The notes under the pieces: generated by a model
Database searches by the model: none
Seen by the model: only the letters and a program-made list of their open reading frames with translations
Told to the model about the DNA's origin: nothing
Shown: positions 14,168-26,097 of the stretch, one piece after another
Numbering within the stretch: position 1 is the stretch's first letter
Layout of the letters: the number at the start of each line of letters is the position of its first letter
DNA from: Lomentospora prolificans
Taxonomy: Eukaryota; Ascomycota; Sordariomycetes; Microascales; Microascaceae
Reading direction: 5' to 3'
DNA length: 64,000 bases
Assembly: GCA_029532625.1 (NCBI GenBank)
Contig: JARFXM010000011.1
Coordinates: 1,426,001-1,490,000, forward strand
Translations under genes and position numbers: made by a program

Positions 14168-15225
14168 ATACGTCCAAGAGCGGGGGATTATGCATTCTCT
14201 TGACAACAGACGATATAGGACGCTTAGCAACATCACGCCAATATATCAGTTGACTGGACGCTGTTTTCGCTCTCTTCCCTTATCCCTGCTATAGTTGTGT
14301 GCGAACTGCAGCAGGGGCATAGGAGTACGTACCTCTTTTGAGGCGAGCTAAAGCGGGCAACATCCTGTTCTGTCCTGTTCTGTCCAATACAATGCCTGGT
14401 GTAGTGTATATACATGAAGAATGACGGCCTTTTATTTTGGTTTTTTCCTTTTTCTTTCCCCCTTTCTAGCACCTTTCGTTTTCGTTTGTTTATAGCCTAT
14501 GGGCCGGTTTGGCATGGAGGCGTTGGAGGATCTTTTGCTTTGCTTTTCGCGTTCCCCTTTCCCAGGTTTACTTGCGAAGGTGAGCATTTTGATTGGCGAT
14601 GGAAGCATTTTCAGTTGACCAAGGCCAGATGGTAGGTCAAACTTGAAAAAGGGCAAACAACACAGGTGTCCCTCAATAGGCCATGGGGCCAGGCAGAAAC
14701 TGGAGTTGGTGGCATGTTATCTCTGGTTGCTTTGATAACTTTTACCAGTTTTCCTTGGGTCATTTTCCTTTGTCACCTCGTGTCTAGTCTCAGTTCTAAC
14801 GAGTCTGCTTCATGTCTACTATACAAAGATTGCCGTGGCCTCCTTAAAGATGGCTAGGAGAGGTTTCTAGGCGGGGTTAGCAGCGGGAGGGAGGTAATTC
14901 ATTGACCGAGAGAGAAGCTCGTGGGATAAAAAGCTGTTTAGCATTTCGGAAGCAGAGGACCGTGGCTAATTTCCCGGCCTCCGATAATTAAATACATGCA
15001 TTGAAGAAGAACAAAAAGCATATAGCGGCCATCCTTTGAATTTAGACGAGATTTGGACATGGAGCCCCGAGAGGAGGATGCGAAGAAGTCGCAACTATCA
15101 TAACCAGGCCATCTTGGTGGAACGCCGCTGGGGAGGAAGAGTGAGTTTTTGTTTCATCTCCGTTAAAATCAAATCATGGATAGAAATCCATCTTTCGTCG
15201 TGACTCGTCGCTTTTCGTCTCTTAC
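14168..15225. other. convergent 3' intergenic region (kinase / ISN1)
   Basis: Lies between the stop codons of the kinase gene (+) and ISN1 (-), so it should hold both 3' UTRs and polyadenylation sites. T-rich stretches around 14430-14480 fit this. No further gene seen. Confidence 0.6.
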
Positions 15226-17149
15226 TCATGCGGCGCTCTCGTCCAAGGATTCGGAAAGCTCCTGCAGCAGGTCGAGGGTCTCGGCGGGACTCGCGATCCA
15301 GGCCGTCGTGCACACACTCCGGGCCTTGAAATCGTTGGAGCCGGCGCTGAGGAACTGGTCGCCTACGTGGAGGGTATTCTCGCCCTTTATGACAAAGGGT
15401 GAAGCCGATCCGCCAAGGGATGAGGCGCCGTTCCCATCCCCTGCGTCTCCGGCCCGTGTAGAGGCGCGTTTCTTGCCAAAGTAGTTTTGGCAAACAGTGA
15501 CGCCCCAGGATTTGTCGCCAATGTCGACAAAGACGTCCCTTCCGCCGTTGAAAGCGCAAAATGGGATGCGAGCGTCGGCGGGGTTCCGGAGGGCGTTAAC
15601 CTCGAGGGTTTTCTGGACCACGAGGACGGTTTCCTCGAGGGTTTCACGGGGGAGACGGATGGAAGGGTCCTTGGGGATGATGCCGACGGCGCGGTCCTTG
15701 CGGATGACGATGGCGGGAAGGTCGAGGGTGCGGATGCACTCGCGGAGAGCGGACTCGGCGACGTCGAGGAGGGAGTGAATGGCGGGATCGGACCAGGAGG
15801 CCATTTCGGAAGTGAGCCAGGCAGAGCGGTCGACGGGGACGAGGAGGTGGGGGGCTTCTGGATCGAATTCGAAGAGGTAGTTCGCCTCACCGCCCATGAT
15901 GATGAGGTTGTGGCGCTGGGCAGGGGTGAGGAGGGGGGAGGTAGCTATGGTGTCGAGGAGGCCGTGGAGGCGGGCATGATAGAGGTCGGGCGTTGTGTAG
16001 CCGGCTGCAGTAACAATGCCTATCATGATGTCGCGGCGCATGAGGTCTAGGTTAAAGGTGTTAAGCTTACATGCCTGAACTGTTTTGGGAGAGAAAGTCC
16101 GAGAAAAGGAAAAGCCGACTTACCTATGAGTCGAGGGACAATGGGGCTGGATGGCTCAAGGCTCATGCCGTCGTCGTAGAGGGTAACGTCTCCGTCAAAG
16201 GTGGCGAGCTGGAGTTCGTGATTGCGCGTGACGGCCATGACCTGGGCCGAGTTGAGAATGAGGCGGACATCGTTGAAAGAAGGAGCTACAAAACGCCGAG
16301 AAGAGATGTAGCGCTTCGAGTCTTGGTATCTGAAGGCGGCCTCGAGAGGTAGGGTCGTGAAGAACGGCCCTGCTGAGGGGACAAGGAGTTTCAGTTTGGA
16401 TGGCAACTGGCGCTTGTCGTTTTGGTGGTTGACTATCCGGGATCCTGGGTTTTAGATTACACAAAACCAAGAAAGACTCGACTATGTGGCGGAGGAGACG
16501 TACTGTGGTCATCAATCATGCCCTCGACGTCCTTGAGGATTTCGGCGTAGCGCCGGTGCGCCTCGGCAGCCATAGCAGCGACATCCCGGCCCTGGATCTC
16601 GAAGACGCCAGTGGGCTGTGAGTGGATAACAAAGGGGACGGCAAGGAGAGCCTTGATCCATTCTATGGTCCAGGCGGTATTAGCCCATCGATAATCGGAT
16701 TCTCACCAAAGCGTATATATCCCTTAAGAGGTTCTCCGAATTGGGCATGTCGTGCCGTTCACCGCTTGTGGCATAGAATGGAGGATTCCCATGCGGCAGC
16801 GGTGTGGTTGCACGGCGTTGTTGGGGAAAGGCGGTGGTACCAGCTCGGTTATTTGAGGCTCATTGTTGAGCTTAAACGATGGGAGATAAAAGGATAGAAA
16901 AGCTCTGGCGTGACACAGACTAGAGGACTTGGATTGCATACCTATAAATTGATCTCGGCGATGGGTTTTGAGAGCGTCTATAGAAGTTAGCGAGTCGGAT
17001 CCACCACGACTGAAGTCCTCATCTCCGTCGAGAAAGAGAGGCCAAGGGAGGCCAAGGGGTCGTGGAGAGGACGACGGTGCGGCCAGACGAGTGTGGCTGG
17101 GGCCGACACCGGTTTGGAGCTTACATTCTACTCTGTAGCGTGTCGTCAT
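15226..17149 (-). CDS. ISN1: IMP-specific 5'-nucleotidase ISN1
   Basis: Hydrolyses IMP to inosine in cytosolic purine turnover. Five exons on the minus strand: 17149-17125, 16977-16942, 16662-16504, 16432-16124 and 16046-15226, totalling 1350 nt and 449 aa, close to the roughly 450 aa I recall for yeast Isn1. Every junction has GT/AG and the phases agree. The N-terminus MTTRYRVEYALKTHRRDQFI is characteristic but split over three exons. The HAD-type nucleophile motif is FDGDVTLYDDG (D153, D155). The C-terminal half holds FNGGRDVFVDIGDKSWGV, GDQF, NDFKAR and CTTAWIASP, all hallmarks of this family. Exon 4 could instead start at 16444, adding four residues in frame. No neighbour suggests co-regulation. 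Confidence 0.95.
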
Positions 17150-18198
17150 CGTACGTTATTCGAAATACCCAGGTTCTCGTGAAATCTCAGTGATGAAAGG
17201 GCCAAAGCTTAGGGAAGTTTGAGATGGAGAACCAAAGAAACAATCCGGTGTAGGAGGAAGATCAATAAAATAAAGCAGATGTCAATGACGCCCCTTTCTA
17301 TCCGGGCTCAACAAAAGAAAAGGCGGTACGGACCCGTTACGCAATGAACCAGGGGGTTGGAAGCTTCAGGGCCAGATGAAAGTGATCACGAGGTCTCGAT
17401 TTCGGCTTTCCGGTGTCTGCCCCTCCCCTTACCTTGCCCTTTTCCTATCTCAGCTTTGGGGATCCAAGCAGCTGAGGTGCCGCTAATGTATGAAGCTAGT
17501 GTCTTTGGCAAGGGGAAGAGAGAGGTTGAATTGCTCAACTGATGCGCTGCAGGTACGTGGACGGAGGGTAGGTTGACGGTAAGTGGACGTAGCCAGGCAT
17601 GAACTGGTAAATAGGTAATCGATCAATCCAGCCCGAGCCACGACGTCAGTATTAGTTTTAGGAGTCATTGGCGAACAAGGGCGCTCCTTCCTGCTCACTC
17701 TCCTGCTCACTGGGCAAGTGCGCGGCGTTCTTTGCTCCTCCCGCTGGCTGGCTCGCTGGCTGGCTGCAGCTGGCCCCTCAACTGTGCCCCACTGTTAGGT
17801 ACTCTCCCGGTTACACTCCGCCAGTGAGTCAGCACCAACTTGCCCGTATCGGTCACCTCCGACGCCGACCCTTTTCTTGCCGAGAATCGGGCGTCGCCGT
17901 GTGCGGAAGCCGAAGCAATAGTCTGGGGTTCGCGCACAAATGGAGTCACTACATGTATCTTCTCGGGTCCCATCGTACCAAAAAAACAAAGACCGAAGGG
18001 AAAACCATCCGGCCGTACGTACTAATCTATCTCCTTCAACAACACGCCCCAAACACTCCTATCCGAAACCTACCTAGCAAGCATACTAAAGACAAGAGAG
18101 AGCGGACGACAGACAAAGACACTCACGTCTCCAAAGACCTGGATCAAAAGACTCAGGGGACACTTTACAGGCCCTGAAATCGACATCCCAGAGGAAGA
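17150..18198. other. ISN1 upstream region
   Basis: Promoter and leader space of ISN1 (minus strand). It contains two clustered copies of a CTGGCTGGC-like motif at 17742-17774. I see no coding exon here. Confidence 0.5.
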
Positions 18199-18843
18199 CT
18201 ACGCCACCACCCCACCCCTTCCAGCAATTTCCATGCATCCCAACCGCCCGTTGCACCTCTCATCCTCTCCAGGTCCAAACTCCTGAGCAGCATCAGCCAT
18301 GCTTCCAAACAACCCCCAATCAAGCCCGTGGCCGACCTGCTTCCACCTCGGCAACTTACCCAGGTGCTCGCGGAATGTCGACATAATGTATTCGCGTCTC
18401 GGACCTCTCGACCACGGGTGCATGCCCTTGCACCGGGCGCATGAAAATATCCATTCCGCAATCCCGGTCCGCCAATGCAGATAGGCAACACGCACCACCG
18501 CCATATCAATCGCCACCACCTCCGTCTCCGAAGGCGAGCCTGACGCGCCGGCCGCCGCTTTTCGAGCCGGCTCGTCGAGCATCTCTTGAATAAAATCGTC
18601 GTCGAGGTTGCTTATACTCGTCATGTCGTCCTCTGTGAGTCTCTGGATGTCGAAAGGAAAGGTGGCCCTCCGTACGCGGTGACAAGCCCACCGGGCTGCG
18701 GCCCTCTCCGTGTGACCTCCCCCCTTGCGCTCCGCGAGCGACTTGGTAGAGTCGTGACCACCGCCTAAGCGAAGAGACACTGATGTATCCAGCCTCTCTA
18801 CTGCATATCTCGCCTCACGGAGGCCTCCTCTCGAGTCATATTC
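18199..18843 (-). CDS. unknown protein, probable terminal exon
   Basis: An open frame of 214 codons ending at 18199. It has no ATG near its 5' end but is preceded by a good acceptor (TTCTGATAG, exon from 18843), so it looks like the last exon of a spliced gene. A possible micro first exon, ATG TGT TGT at 18950-18942 with a GTACGA donor, would join in phase 0, but the branch point is weak. The only comfortable internal ATG is at 18624, which would give 141 aa. Protein features: a basic first third, an acidic patch LDDDFIQEMLDEP, then a Trp-rich segment including HWRTGIAEWIF, CARCKGMHPW and GLDWGLFGSM. I do not recognise the family. It could be a truncated relic rather than a working gene. Confidence 0.4.
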   Translation of the reverse strand, partial: EYDSRGGLREARYAVERLDTSVSLRLGGGHDSTKSLAERKGGGHTERAAARWACHRVRRATFPFDIQRLTEDDMTSISNLDDDFIQEMLDEPARKAAAGASGSPSETEVVAIDMAVVRVAYLHWRTGIAEWIFSCARCKGMHPWSRGPRREYIMSTFREHLGKLPRWKQVGHGLDWGLFGSMADAAQEFGPGEDERCNGRLGCMEIAGRGGVVA

Positions 18844-21800
18844 CTATCAGAAGACAAATGCCAAATGATACAGACGCGTGCGCAGCTTCCAAAGGTTCAA
18901 GTCTCCCCCGCAACCGCCGCATTGAGTGCAGCTACTCGTACACAACACATTGTATAGCCTCCTTAAGAAGAGACAATGTGTTTGTTGCGTCCAAGGTTCA
19001 GTAGCAACGGATCACGTCGTTCGCTTGATGATTGACTAGTCGATATATTGGGTGCGCGTTATCTCGCAGATGAGTCATGCGATAGGCGGTCTTGGGGCAG
19101 TTCAGACTACGAACGTCAAGGTTCTCTAGGATGCCTTCGATGATCTCCAATGATATCCGGCTCCATGCTCCTATATCCGCCCCTAGGCAGCGACGTCTGT
19201 ACAAGCGCTATGTAACGGTTGAACTTGGGGCCATCGAAGGGTAAAGAGGGGGGGGGGGCCAAATACATGTCGACAGTGGGGAAATACGTCGCTCCTGGAT
19301 TCGTGTCTATCAAGGCCATCTTGCTGATGTCACTCTCGGCGTCGCGCTACCGAGACGACCGCTTTTCGATAGTTGGCATTGTATATGTGACACGCCCGGC
19401 GGTGAGCTTTGAAACCCCCGCACCCAGCCACAGATAGATGGCCGCCTCGATATCAGTCTCTTCCTTTTTCCGCTACTAGATGTCAAGCGGGCGAAAATTG
19501 AAAGAGGCAGTTCTCCATAATGAAATTTGACCTAAAGTGTATATGTACTGACCAAAGGCTTGTCCTAACTTGTCAAACCCCCATTGTAGGATCAAGGACG
19601 AGTGGAGAGTATGAAAACACATTCGCGAGCACTGCTCGGGAGATATATATATATATATACTGGTGCGCAGAATCACTTCGCCGTCTTCTGATTATACGTT
19701 AGGCAACGCTAGTAGGGAGCCTTTGGGGAAATAGATATATGGTGCATCTAGTTCTAGACCAGGCTCACATATAACTACCTATAAAATCTAGGCCTCCCGA
19801 CATCCCCGTCCCGCTTGGCAGAAGCTACGGTGTACAAGCAATATCCCTCTATAGCGGTACTAATTCGCACTTGCGTGTGTCAGTCGGTCGTCGTAAACGG
19901 ACCCGAGCGCATCAGCGGACGAGGCCTATCTCGACCTAAGCATCAAGACGAGACGGCTCCATCTGGGTGACTCATACATCTAGGACAAGAAGGAGTCTTT
20001 AGAGAGCCTATAACAGATGCGCTCTTAGCAGATCTGCAGGGGTACTCAGGCCGGGCAGCACTTTGAAAGGCCTCTAGAATCTTTGGTACAGCCTCTACTA
20101 CGGAGACTGCCCTTCTGACGGCCACCAGCCATGGTCTAGACCCAACCTCTAAAGGTAGCTTGGGCTGCGCCTATCACAAGAGAAGGCAATTTCGGCTGTG
20201 AATCGTCGCAAGGGAGGGCTGGAAAAGGGCAGGGCTCGCTCGACAGAGGTTTCGCCGTCCTCTGAAAAGGAAACATGCAGATGACTGTGCGAATAAAACC
20301 TTCCCTTCATAAAAGAAATTGTTGCCCAAGTCAGACCATTGAGTGCACATTAGAGGACCTCTATAATCCTGACATACTTTCGAGTTGCTTTTCCTGAATC
20401 GTGTCATCGATCCTCATGCCATGTACACCGCGCGTTCGAAGTGGATGGATTGGGTCTACGCATGTCGATTTTGGCTCGCAATATTTCGTCGGTCTCGGCG
20501 AAAAAAGGCTCGGCCGACAGGACTCAAGCGAACCATTCTTTTCAATCTGGGGAAGTGGATATCAAGTAAGGACAATCCATGCCAGATATAACCGGTGGCC
20601 GATCTGAACAATCCGCACTAACAACCGATCTGAGTGGTTGAGGCAGCCGTGGCGCAAGTGCTTCCTTGATTTCTCTCACCGTTTTGCTTCATTTTTCCTT
20701 GGCCGAGATACTCCGTACGAGTGCAGCACCATAAATACAGAGAGATCTCTTCTGGTAGAGGAAAAAAAGGGGTAGAAGAGTCCTTAGTAGGTGAAAGTGG
20801 CGCCTCGAATTACCAGAGAGGGAACTGTGTGAACTGGCGGATGTCTGTGATAGCCTGGCTGCTGATTTGGCAAGGAAGAGCTGAAAGTGTAAGGCATGTT
20901 GTAGCTGGCTGTTACCAACTGATCTATTCCCTATCACCGTCCATTTGCACTTTTTTGCCCGGGCACTAGGCGCGTTGATGAAAGGATCAACTCTGCCGGT
21001 CTTGACAAGTCGAGCTGAAATGGACAGATTCCATGCGCGGTCCGTACGATCGTGCGTCCTTGGACATGGGCGGGCAGTAGCTACAACCTGTAGAAGGGGC
21101 CTCTGATGATGGGCTAACTAGCCGACTTAAGGGAGTATTTCTATCGGTTAGCCATTGGTGCCATGATGACGAGCCTCCCGAAAAATGGCGTGCTAGTGTT
21201 TGCCCGGCGGGTGAGTTTCGAAGTTTGCCAAAAGTTTGGAGATTCTTCGTGGTTTTAGCGCCAAACCGCTCCTCTCACATATCGCTTTCCAGCTCAGTCA
21301 AAGTGTAGGACACTCGTTGGTGTTCTACGTACGATGTTTGATTGATTGGCATGGTGGCCTGGGTCTAGATCTGAGCTGACAGGATGAAAAGCCACATGCG
21401 ATATATGATCTGATGCACATGATGTAGACTGCCGGCAACCTTGCTGCAGCAGTCTATCTAGCCGAGTTCGGTTACTTAGTTAGACACAATCCCAGACATT
21501 TATCGGACGTCGGCCATGTTATCATAACCCTAGGGATCTGAGAACTGAACAGCCAAGCCGTCGATCTGAAGGCATGGCTTTCGTCGAGATCGAGATCGTA
21601 GCTTGCGAGTGAGGAATCATATTTCTGCAGCTATCGGCCCATGCCGTGTCAGGGGTTCATAGTGGGCCTCCAGGGGACGTGTCTAATGAGTGAGTGCTTC
21701 TCGGCGGTATTCGTGACAGTCCAGATCCAAAGGGCTGGTATAAAGGGCGTTCTGAATAAGACAAGTCCCCATAGCACGCGACACGAATCACGCAAAATTG

Positions 21801-23459
21801 CCAGCCCGAATTTTGTTAGTATTCGCGAATGGTTGTCCGATATATGATCTCTCACACACGCGTGTATCGGTGCGCTGGGTGTGGCGATTGGATTTCAATT
21901 CCCTGATGCCTAGCAATACAGCATGGCAACCTCACAGACAGGCCAACTGAGCCGTCGTACTGCGAAACTACGACTGACCACATTGCATAGTCAGACGCTT
22001 GAAGCGGAGTTACTAGACTTTGGAGAACCGCCTCAGTGAGCCATTCCGTGCCACACAACAATCTTTTGATGCCAGTCTTAGGCGTTGGTTCCCTCTCGGT
22101 TATTAGCTGGTGCCTTTTTGGCTGGAGCATACCCCCGCCCAGCTACGGTATCCGTGCAGTCGCTGCCTTAGCCTCCTTTGTACAGCCTTTTTTCCAACCG
22201 GGGCTCTTCGACGGAAAGTGTCTATTACTCGGATACTGGTACTGGGTACTAGTTCGTTTGGTGCCCTGGGGCTGCGCATGACCAACCACGATTCACTAGA
22301 TGCCTTCTTCAGATAGAGGGCGTTATCCCTTTTGAGATCCAACTGTAGATCAGCTGAAATAAGCGTAACATGGGCGTGGTCTTGAAGAGGGCCGCCTTAG
22401 CGGAATTACCATAATCTAGTGTTGGCGTAGTATCCTTGCGTCGTGCTTTCAGGGCCGGGGGTGATTCGACGATAGGGACGTCTAAGACCACAGATCATCA
22501 AGCTCTCAATGGTGAAAGTGAAGTTGTCCGGCGACTCTACACGGTAGGGGCATGGAATACATGAGTGTCAGCATGATTAAAACTCGACGATCCACCTCTC
22601 ATCCAGGGCTCCGAATTATCTTAGCCAACGCCAGTGAATGGTTTCATCATCCCAGAGTAGATGCCACTTCAGCATACTTCTTCCCCATTCAGGTAACAGA
22701 GAAACGCAGAAAAAGGACAACTTCGTAATAGTCAAGCTCAGAAAAGGCAAGGGAGTTACAGCAGTACAGCCCATGTCGAGATGAGATGGTGAAGGCCAGC
22801 AGTCATCCTCTTAACACCCGTCCAAGTCTCAGCACTAGATGAATGCCCACCTGGAGTAAATATCCATGGACGGTTACGAGAGATGGGGCTTGCCAGGCCA
22901 GAAGCCGGGCAAGCAGAATGCCAGCGTGCAGCGCCCCTGCCTGTTTATTGTCTTATATAGCAATACTCGATTGCTTACGCAGGGTAGGTAGTGTCTAATT
23001 TACTCCTCATGTGTCCCTTCTTTACGGGAGATATTGTTCTCAATCAATGACGTTACCTGAAGGTAGTATTAGCTGTCACGGGTGTAAGCATTGGCGACAT
23101 GTTTTTGAAGAAGCTGTGGACGCTTCCCCCTTTCTCATCATGCTTCGGAGAAGCAGTGTCACGCTGGCCTGCCGCGACTATTATTAGCTGGCACATGCAC
23201 CAGCAGATATTCCTATTATTTCCTTTGTTGCCTTATTAATTGCCCGCGACGTTGTTTGTCGGCTAGAGGCCAGGAGCCAGCACCACCCCGGCCAGCCCTA
23301 TGCCAGCGCCGTCGAGTCGCTACCGAACCCTCGGGTCGCTCGCTGGCCTTTTTAATAACAACCTTTTTGCTTGTCGAGGCTAATTTTGCTATCATGCAAG
23401 CAGCATTGGACTCCGCGGACAGTCCCGGCCTTCCGTTTGTCCAGTCACATTTCTTTTAG

Positions 23460-23663
23460 CTCTCCCAGTGGATTTCACAACACAAATATCCTAATATAGG
23501 CGAGCAGCTGGCTTTCGCGAACGAACTCGTCCACCGCAATCGCAATAATTTTCCCATTCAAATCGAAATCCCCACTCTCCCGGATGAAGAAAAAAACCGA
23601 CCAACACAGACCACTTTTGGCGTCTACTATCTTACTCGTCCCTCAAAGGATCGCTGGCAATAG
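23460..23663 (+). other. orphan exon-like open stretch
   Basis: Directly after a textbook acceptor (CATTTCTTTTAG at 23448-23459) the + strand stays open for 67 codons to TAG. The reading is much more protein-like than its surroundings, with segments such as EQLAFANELVHRN, IQIEIPTLPDEEKN and TTFGVYYLTRPSKDRW. There is no start codon and I could not find a convincing upstream exon in frame. It may be the last exon of a decayed or divergent gene. Family unknown. Confidence 0.3.
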
Positions 23664-24074
23664 TTTTGATTCATCCGACCACTTTAGCATTCGCCAGTAT
23701 CAAGAGTATGAGGGATGACCTAAACTACAGTTCGATTATATTAGCGCCTAACTAAAAACTATCAAATCTGCCGCATACCTTCTATTTATCGGTATTTTTA
23801 TGTTGTAAGCTGGGAAGCGGGAAGGCGGGGTGCCTCGCCAGCCAGCGGCCTCCCCGTATTTATAGAGGAAAACAGCACGATATATGCCCATTAGATTCCT
23901 TGTCGGCATCAAGGTATCCCTAGATTTCAAAAATGTTGGCAGCGGAAAGCCTCGCTGGCTTCCTGGAGCTATGCCAGCCCTTCGTAGTGTGGGCATCATC
24001 GTATTTTACCCCTTTTCTACACCCCAAGACACGCGTCTGCTGAGACCAAACCGTTCTGGCTATACACCGGCGAG

Positions 24075-24356
24075 ATGCTCACCTTGAGCTGTCGCCATTT
24101 GTTCTTTATGATCAAATCCCAAGACTCAATCATGGTATGGCTCTGTTGCCAATGTTATGTTGGGCCATGCTGGGCAATCTACGAGTGCAGGATTTGTGGG
24201 CAACATTTTTGTCGCGCATGTAAAGACGAACCGGGAATCTTGAAGAGCCCAGCGACTCGAGCCGCTGGCTTCTCATTCCGCGTTGTAAGGAGGGAATGGG
24301 CGAGTATATACTATTCAACAATTTTTATGAGCAGGTATCCGTCCACACTACATTAA
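24075..24356 (+). CDS. small Cys-rich ORF, possible zinc-binding protein
   Basis: 93-codon ATG-started frame. Residues about 20-50 hold WLCCQCYVGPCW followed by CRICGQHFCRACK, giving three CxxC-like pairs spaced like the small zinc-binding modules found in many short Pezizomycotina proteins of unknown role. The N-terminal 19 residues and the C-terminal 40 look less constrained; the true start may be the second ATG at 24132 (MVWLCC). It sits alone in a gene-poor tract, so it may be a relic or part of a spliced gene. No function assigned. Confidence 0.35.
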   Translation: MLTLSCRHLFFMIKSQDSIMVWLCCQCYVGPCWAIYECRICGQHFCRACKDEPGILKSPATRAAGFSFRVVRREWASIYYSTIFMSRYPSTLH

Positions 24357-26063
24357 TAGGGTTCTGAATTCACGGTGTGTACGTGATTCAAAAGGTAAGT
24401 CCATTTGACTCGAACTTGCTCGATCAGCCCCAAGCTTACGATCCTCGCTGACACTAAATTCTCACGGAGGTTTAAAAGACCGCACATGGGTCCGAAATAT
24501 AGCTGGCCATACCGGGGCTCTCTAGCGCCCGAAACAAGCTCATCACTCGGACGGCCTTCCATGATATGCTTATCCCAACATTTGGTGCGTAGGGCTAGAT
24601 GGCGTAGCTACAAAGGATACGAAGGATCACGCTAACCCCCGGCTACACGAAACAGGAGTTGAGCATCGATGGCATCGCATGCTGGCGTTGCGTTGCTAGA
24701 GTTGAATGGACAAGTCCGCCAAACTCGAATCTTGAAAAGAACCCGGAATGTACCCACAAATCGATGGCTCTTAAAAAGCCAGAGCCCCCAAATCAAGCCC
24801 ATAACGATGGCCATATCAAAGGATTGTATCGTTCTAGGCTTGATGACATGCATTCCCCGACGAAAGGGGCGTCAGGAATCTCAAAACAACCACCCATCAA
24901 ACTACTTGTCACAGGCTCTTTACCTACTTCATCTCATGTCCTTCCACAGCGGAAACTGCTTCTCCTTTACCAGAAACTCGCTAAAACATATCGGACGAGA
25001 AGAGCTGTAGATGCACACCCTCTGCGTTCTTTGTCTGATGAATGTAACAGGTCAAGATAGGTCGCAGTGCCGCGGACTCAGTCCTGGACCCATTACTCGG
25101 AAATTTTCGGCCGCTACATCCTGCTTCTTCTGGAAGCGGAGAAGACAAAGTAGAATCGCGCGGCCATCATTGATAGTACAGTAATGTCAAACTACCCATA
25201 CACTCTGCTTTCGTCTGTTGAGGAGTTCTGCTACTTTCCGAAGAGAGTAGAGAGATGGTTGTGGGCGACGTTCCTTTTGGAGGCGTAGACTCTTCGAAAG
25301 TGGTTCTCGCTTAAAGCAGAGGGTGGCACAGAAAGCAAATGATATGCGCTATGTTTCATTACTCTTATCAGATAACATATCCTTGCCCTGCAGGGTTTTA
25401 TGTCTGCCAGGTGGTATGTCGCTGGTCAGGTAGGTGCGCAAAGGGAGATGCGGACGAATTGGGCTGACTACGTCATGACCAGCACCCAAGGAATGGGGCC
25501 GAGAGTTGTCTCGTTGCGGCAGAGGCCCCTTGACCGCATCACAGGTTTCGTCTCATCGAACGCGCAAAAGCAATGAGCACCGGATCGTGTCTCTCGACGA
25601 CCCTTGTTCGCCAGCTACCCTGGTCTCCCGCACCACCCCGGACGAAGACATTAAACGAAGAGGGGTTTAGTGAGAGTAAGCCCAGCTTGCGTCCTTTCTC
25701 TCTAGGTCCTAATCGTTGCAGTATCATGAATCGAATGAACTTAGAAAAGAAGATAGATGAAGACGCCTTTGATACAATGACCGAATCTCGTATCAGCAAC
25801 TCTTACTCCACTGTTAATAGCTGTTAGCATGTTTATTGCGTGTCCTGCGTTAGGGAGGGGTGAAATGTGGCCGAGTAATAGCTTCGCACTTCTGCGCATG
25901 GCCTGTCGGTGTCTTCCGTGTTCCGTACAAAATACCAACGGTCCGAGCTTGACTGGTGCCGTGCTCGGTCCGCAAACCACAAATGGCACGCTTGGCAAGG
26001 TTGGTGCTTTTACCAAAATTCCGCCCTGGACGCTGTTGATATATATATGGTGTAAACTCAAAC

Positions 26064-26097
26064 CTCGGAGGCTACCAGGCACTCCTGGTAGCCCGAG
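26064..26097. repeat. strong hairpin (14-bp stem, 4-nt loop)
   Basis: GGCTACCAGG at 26070-26079 pairs perfectly with CCTGGTAGCC at 26084-26093 around the loop CACT. CTCG at 26064-26067 also pairs with CGAG at 26094-26097 after a two-base bulge. Some 24 bases further on, GCCATGGC occurs twice (26121-26128 and 26133-26140), which can form a second hairpin. Confidence 0.8.

Noticed and set aside
15487..16050. 187-codon + strand frame opposite ISN1
   Set aside because: Shadow of ISN1 exon 5 in the antisense direction.
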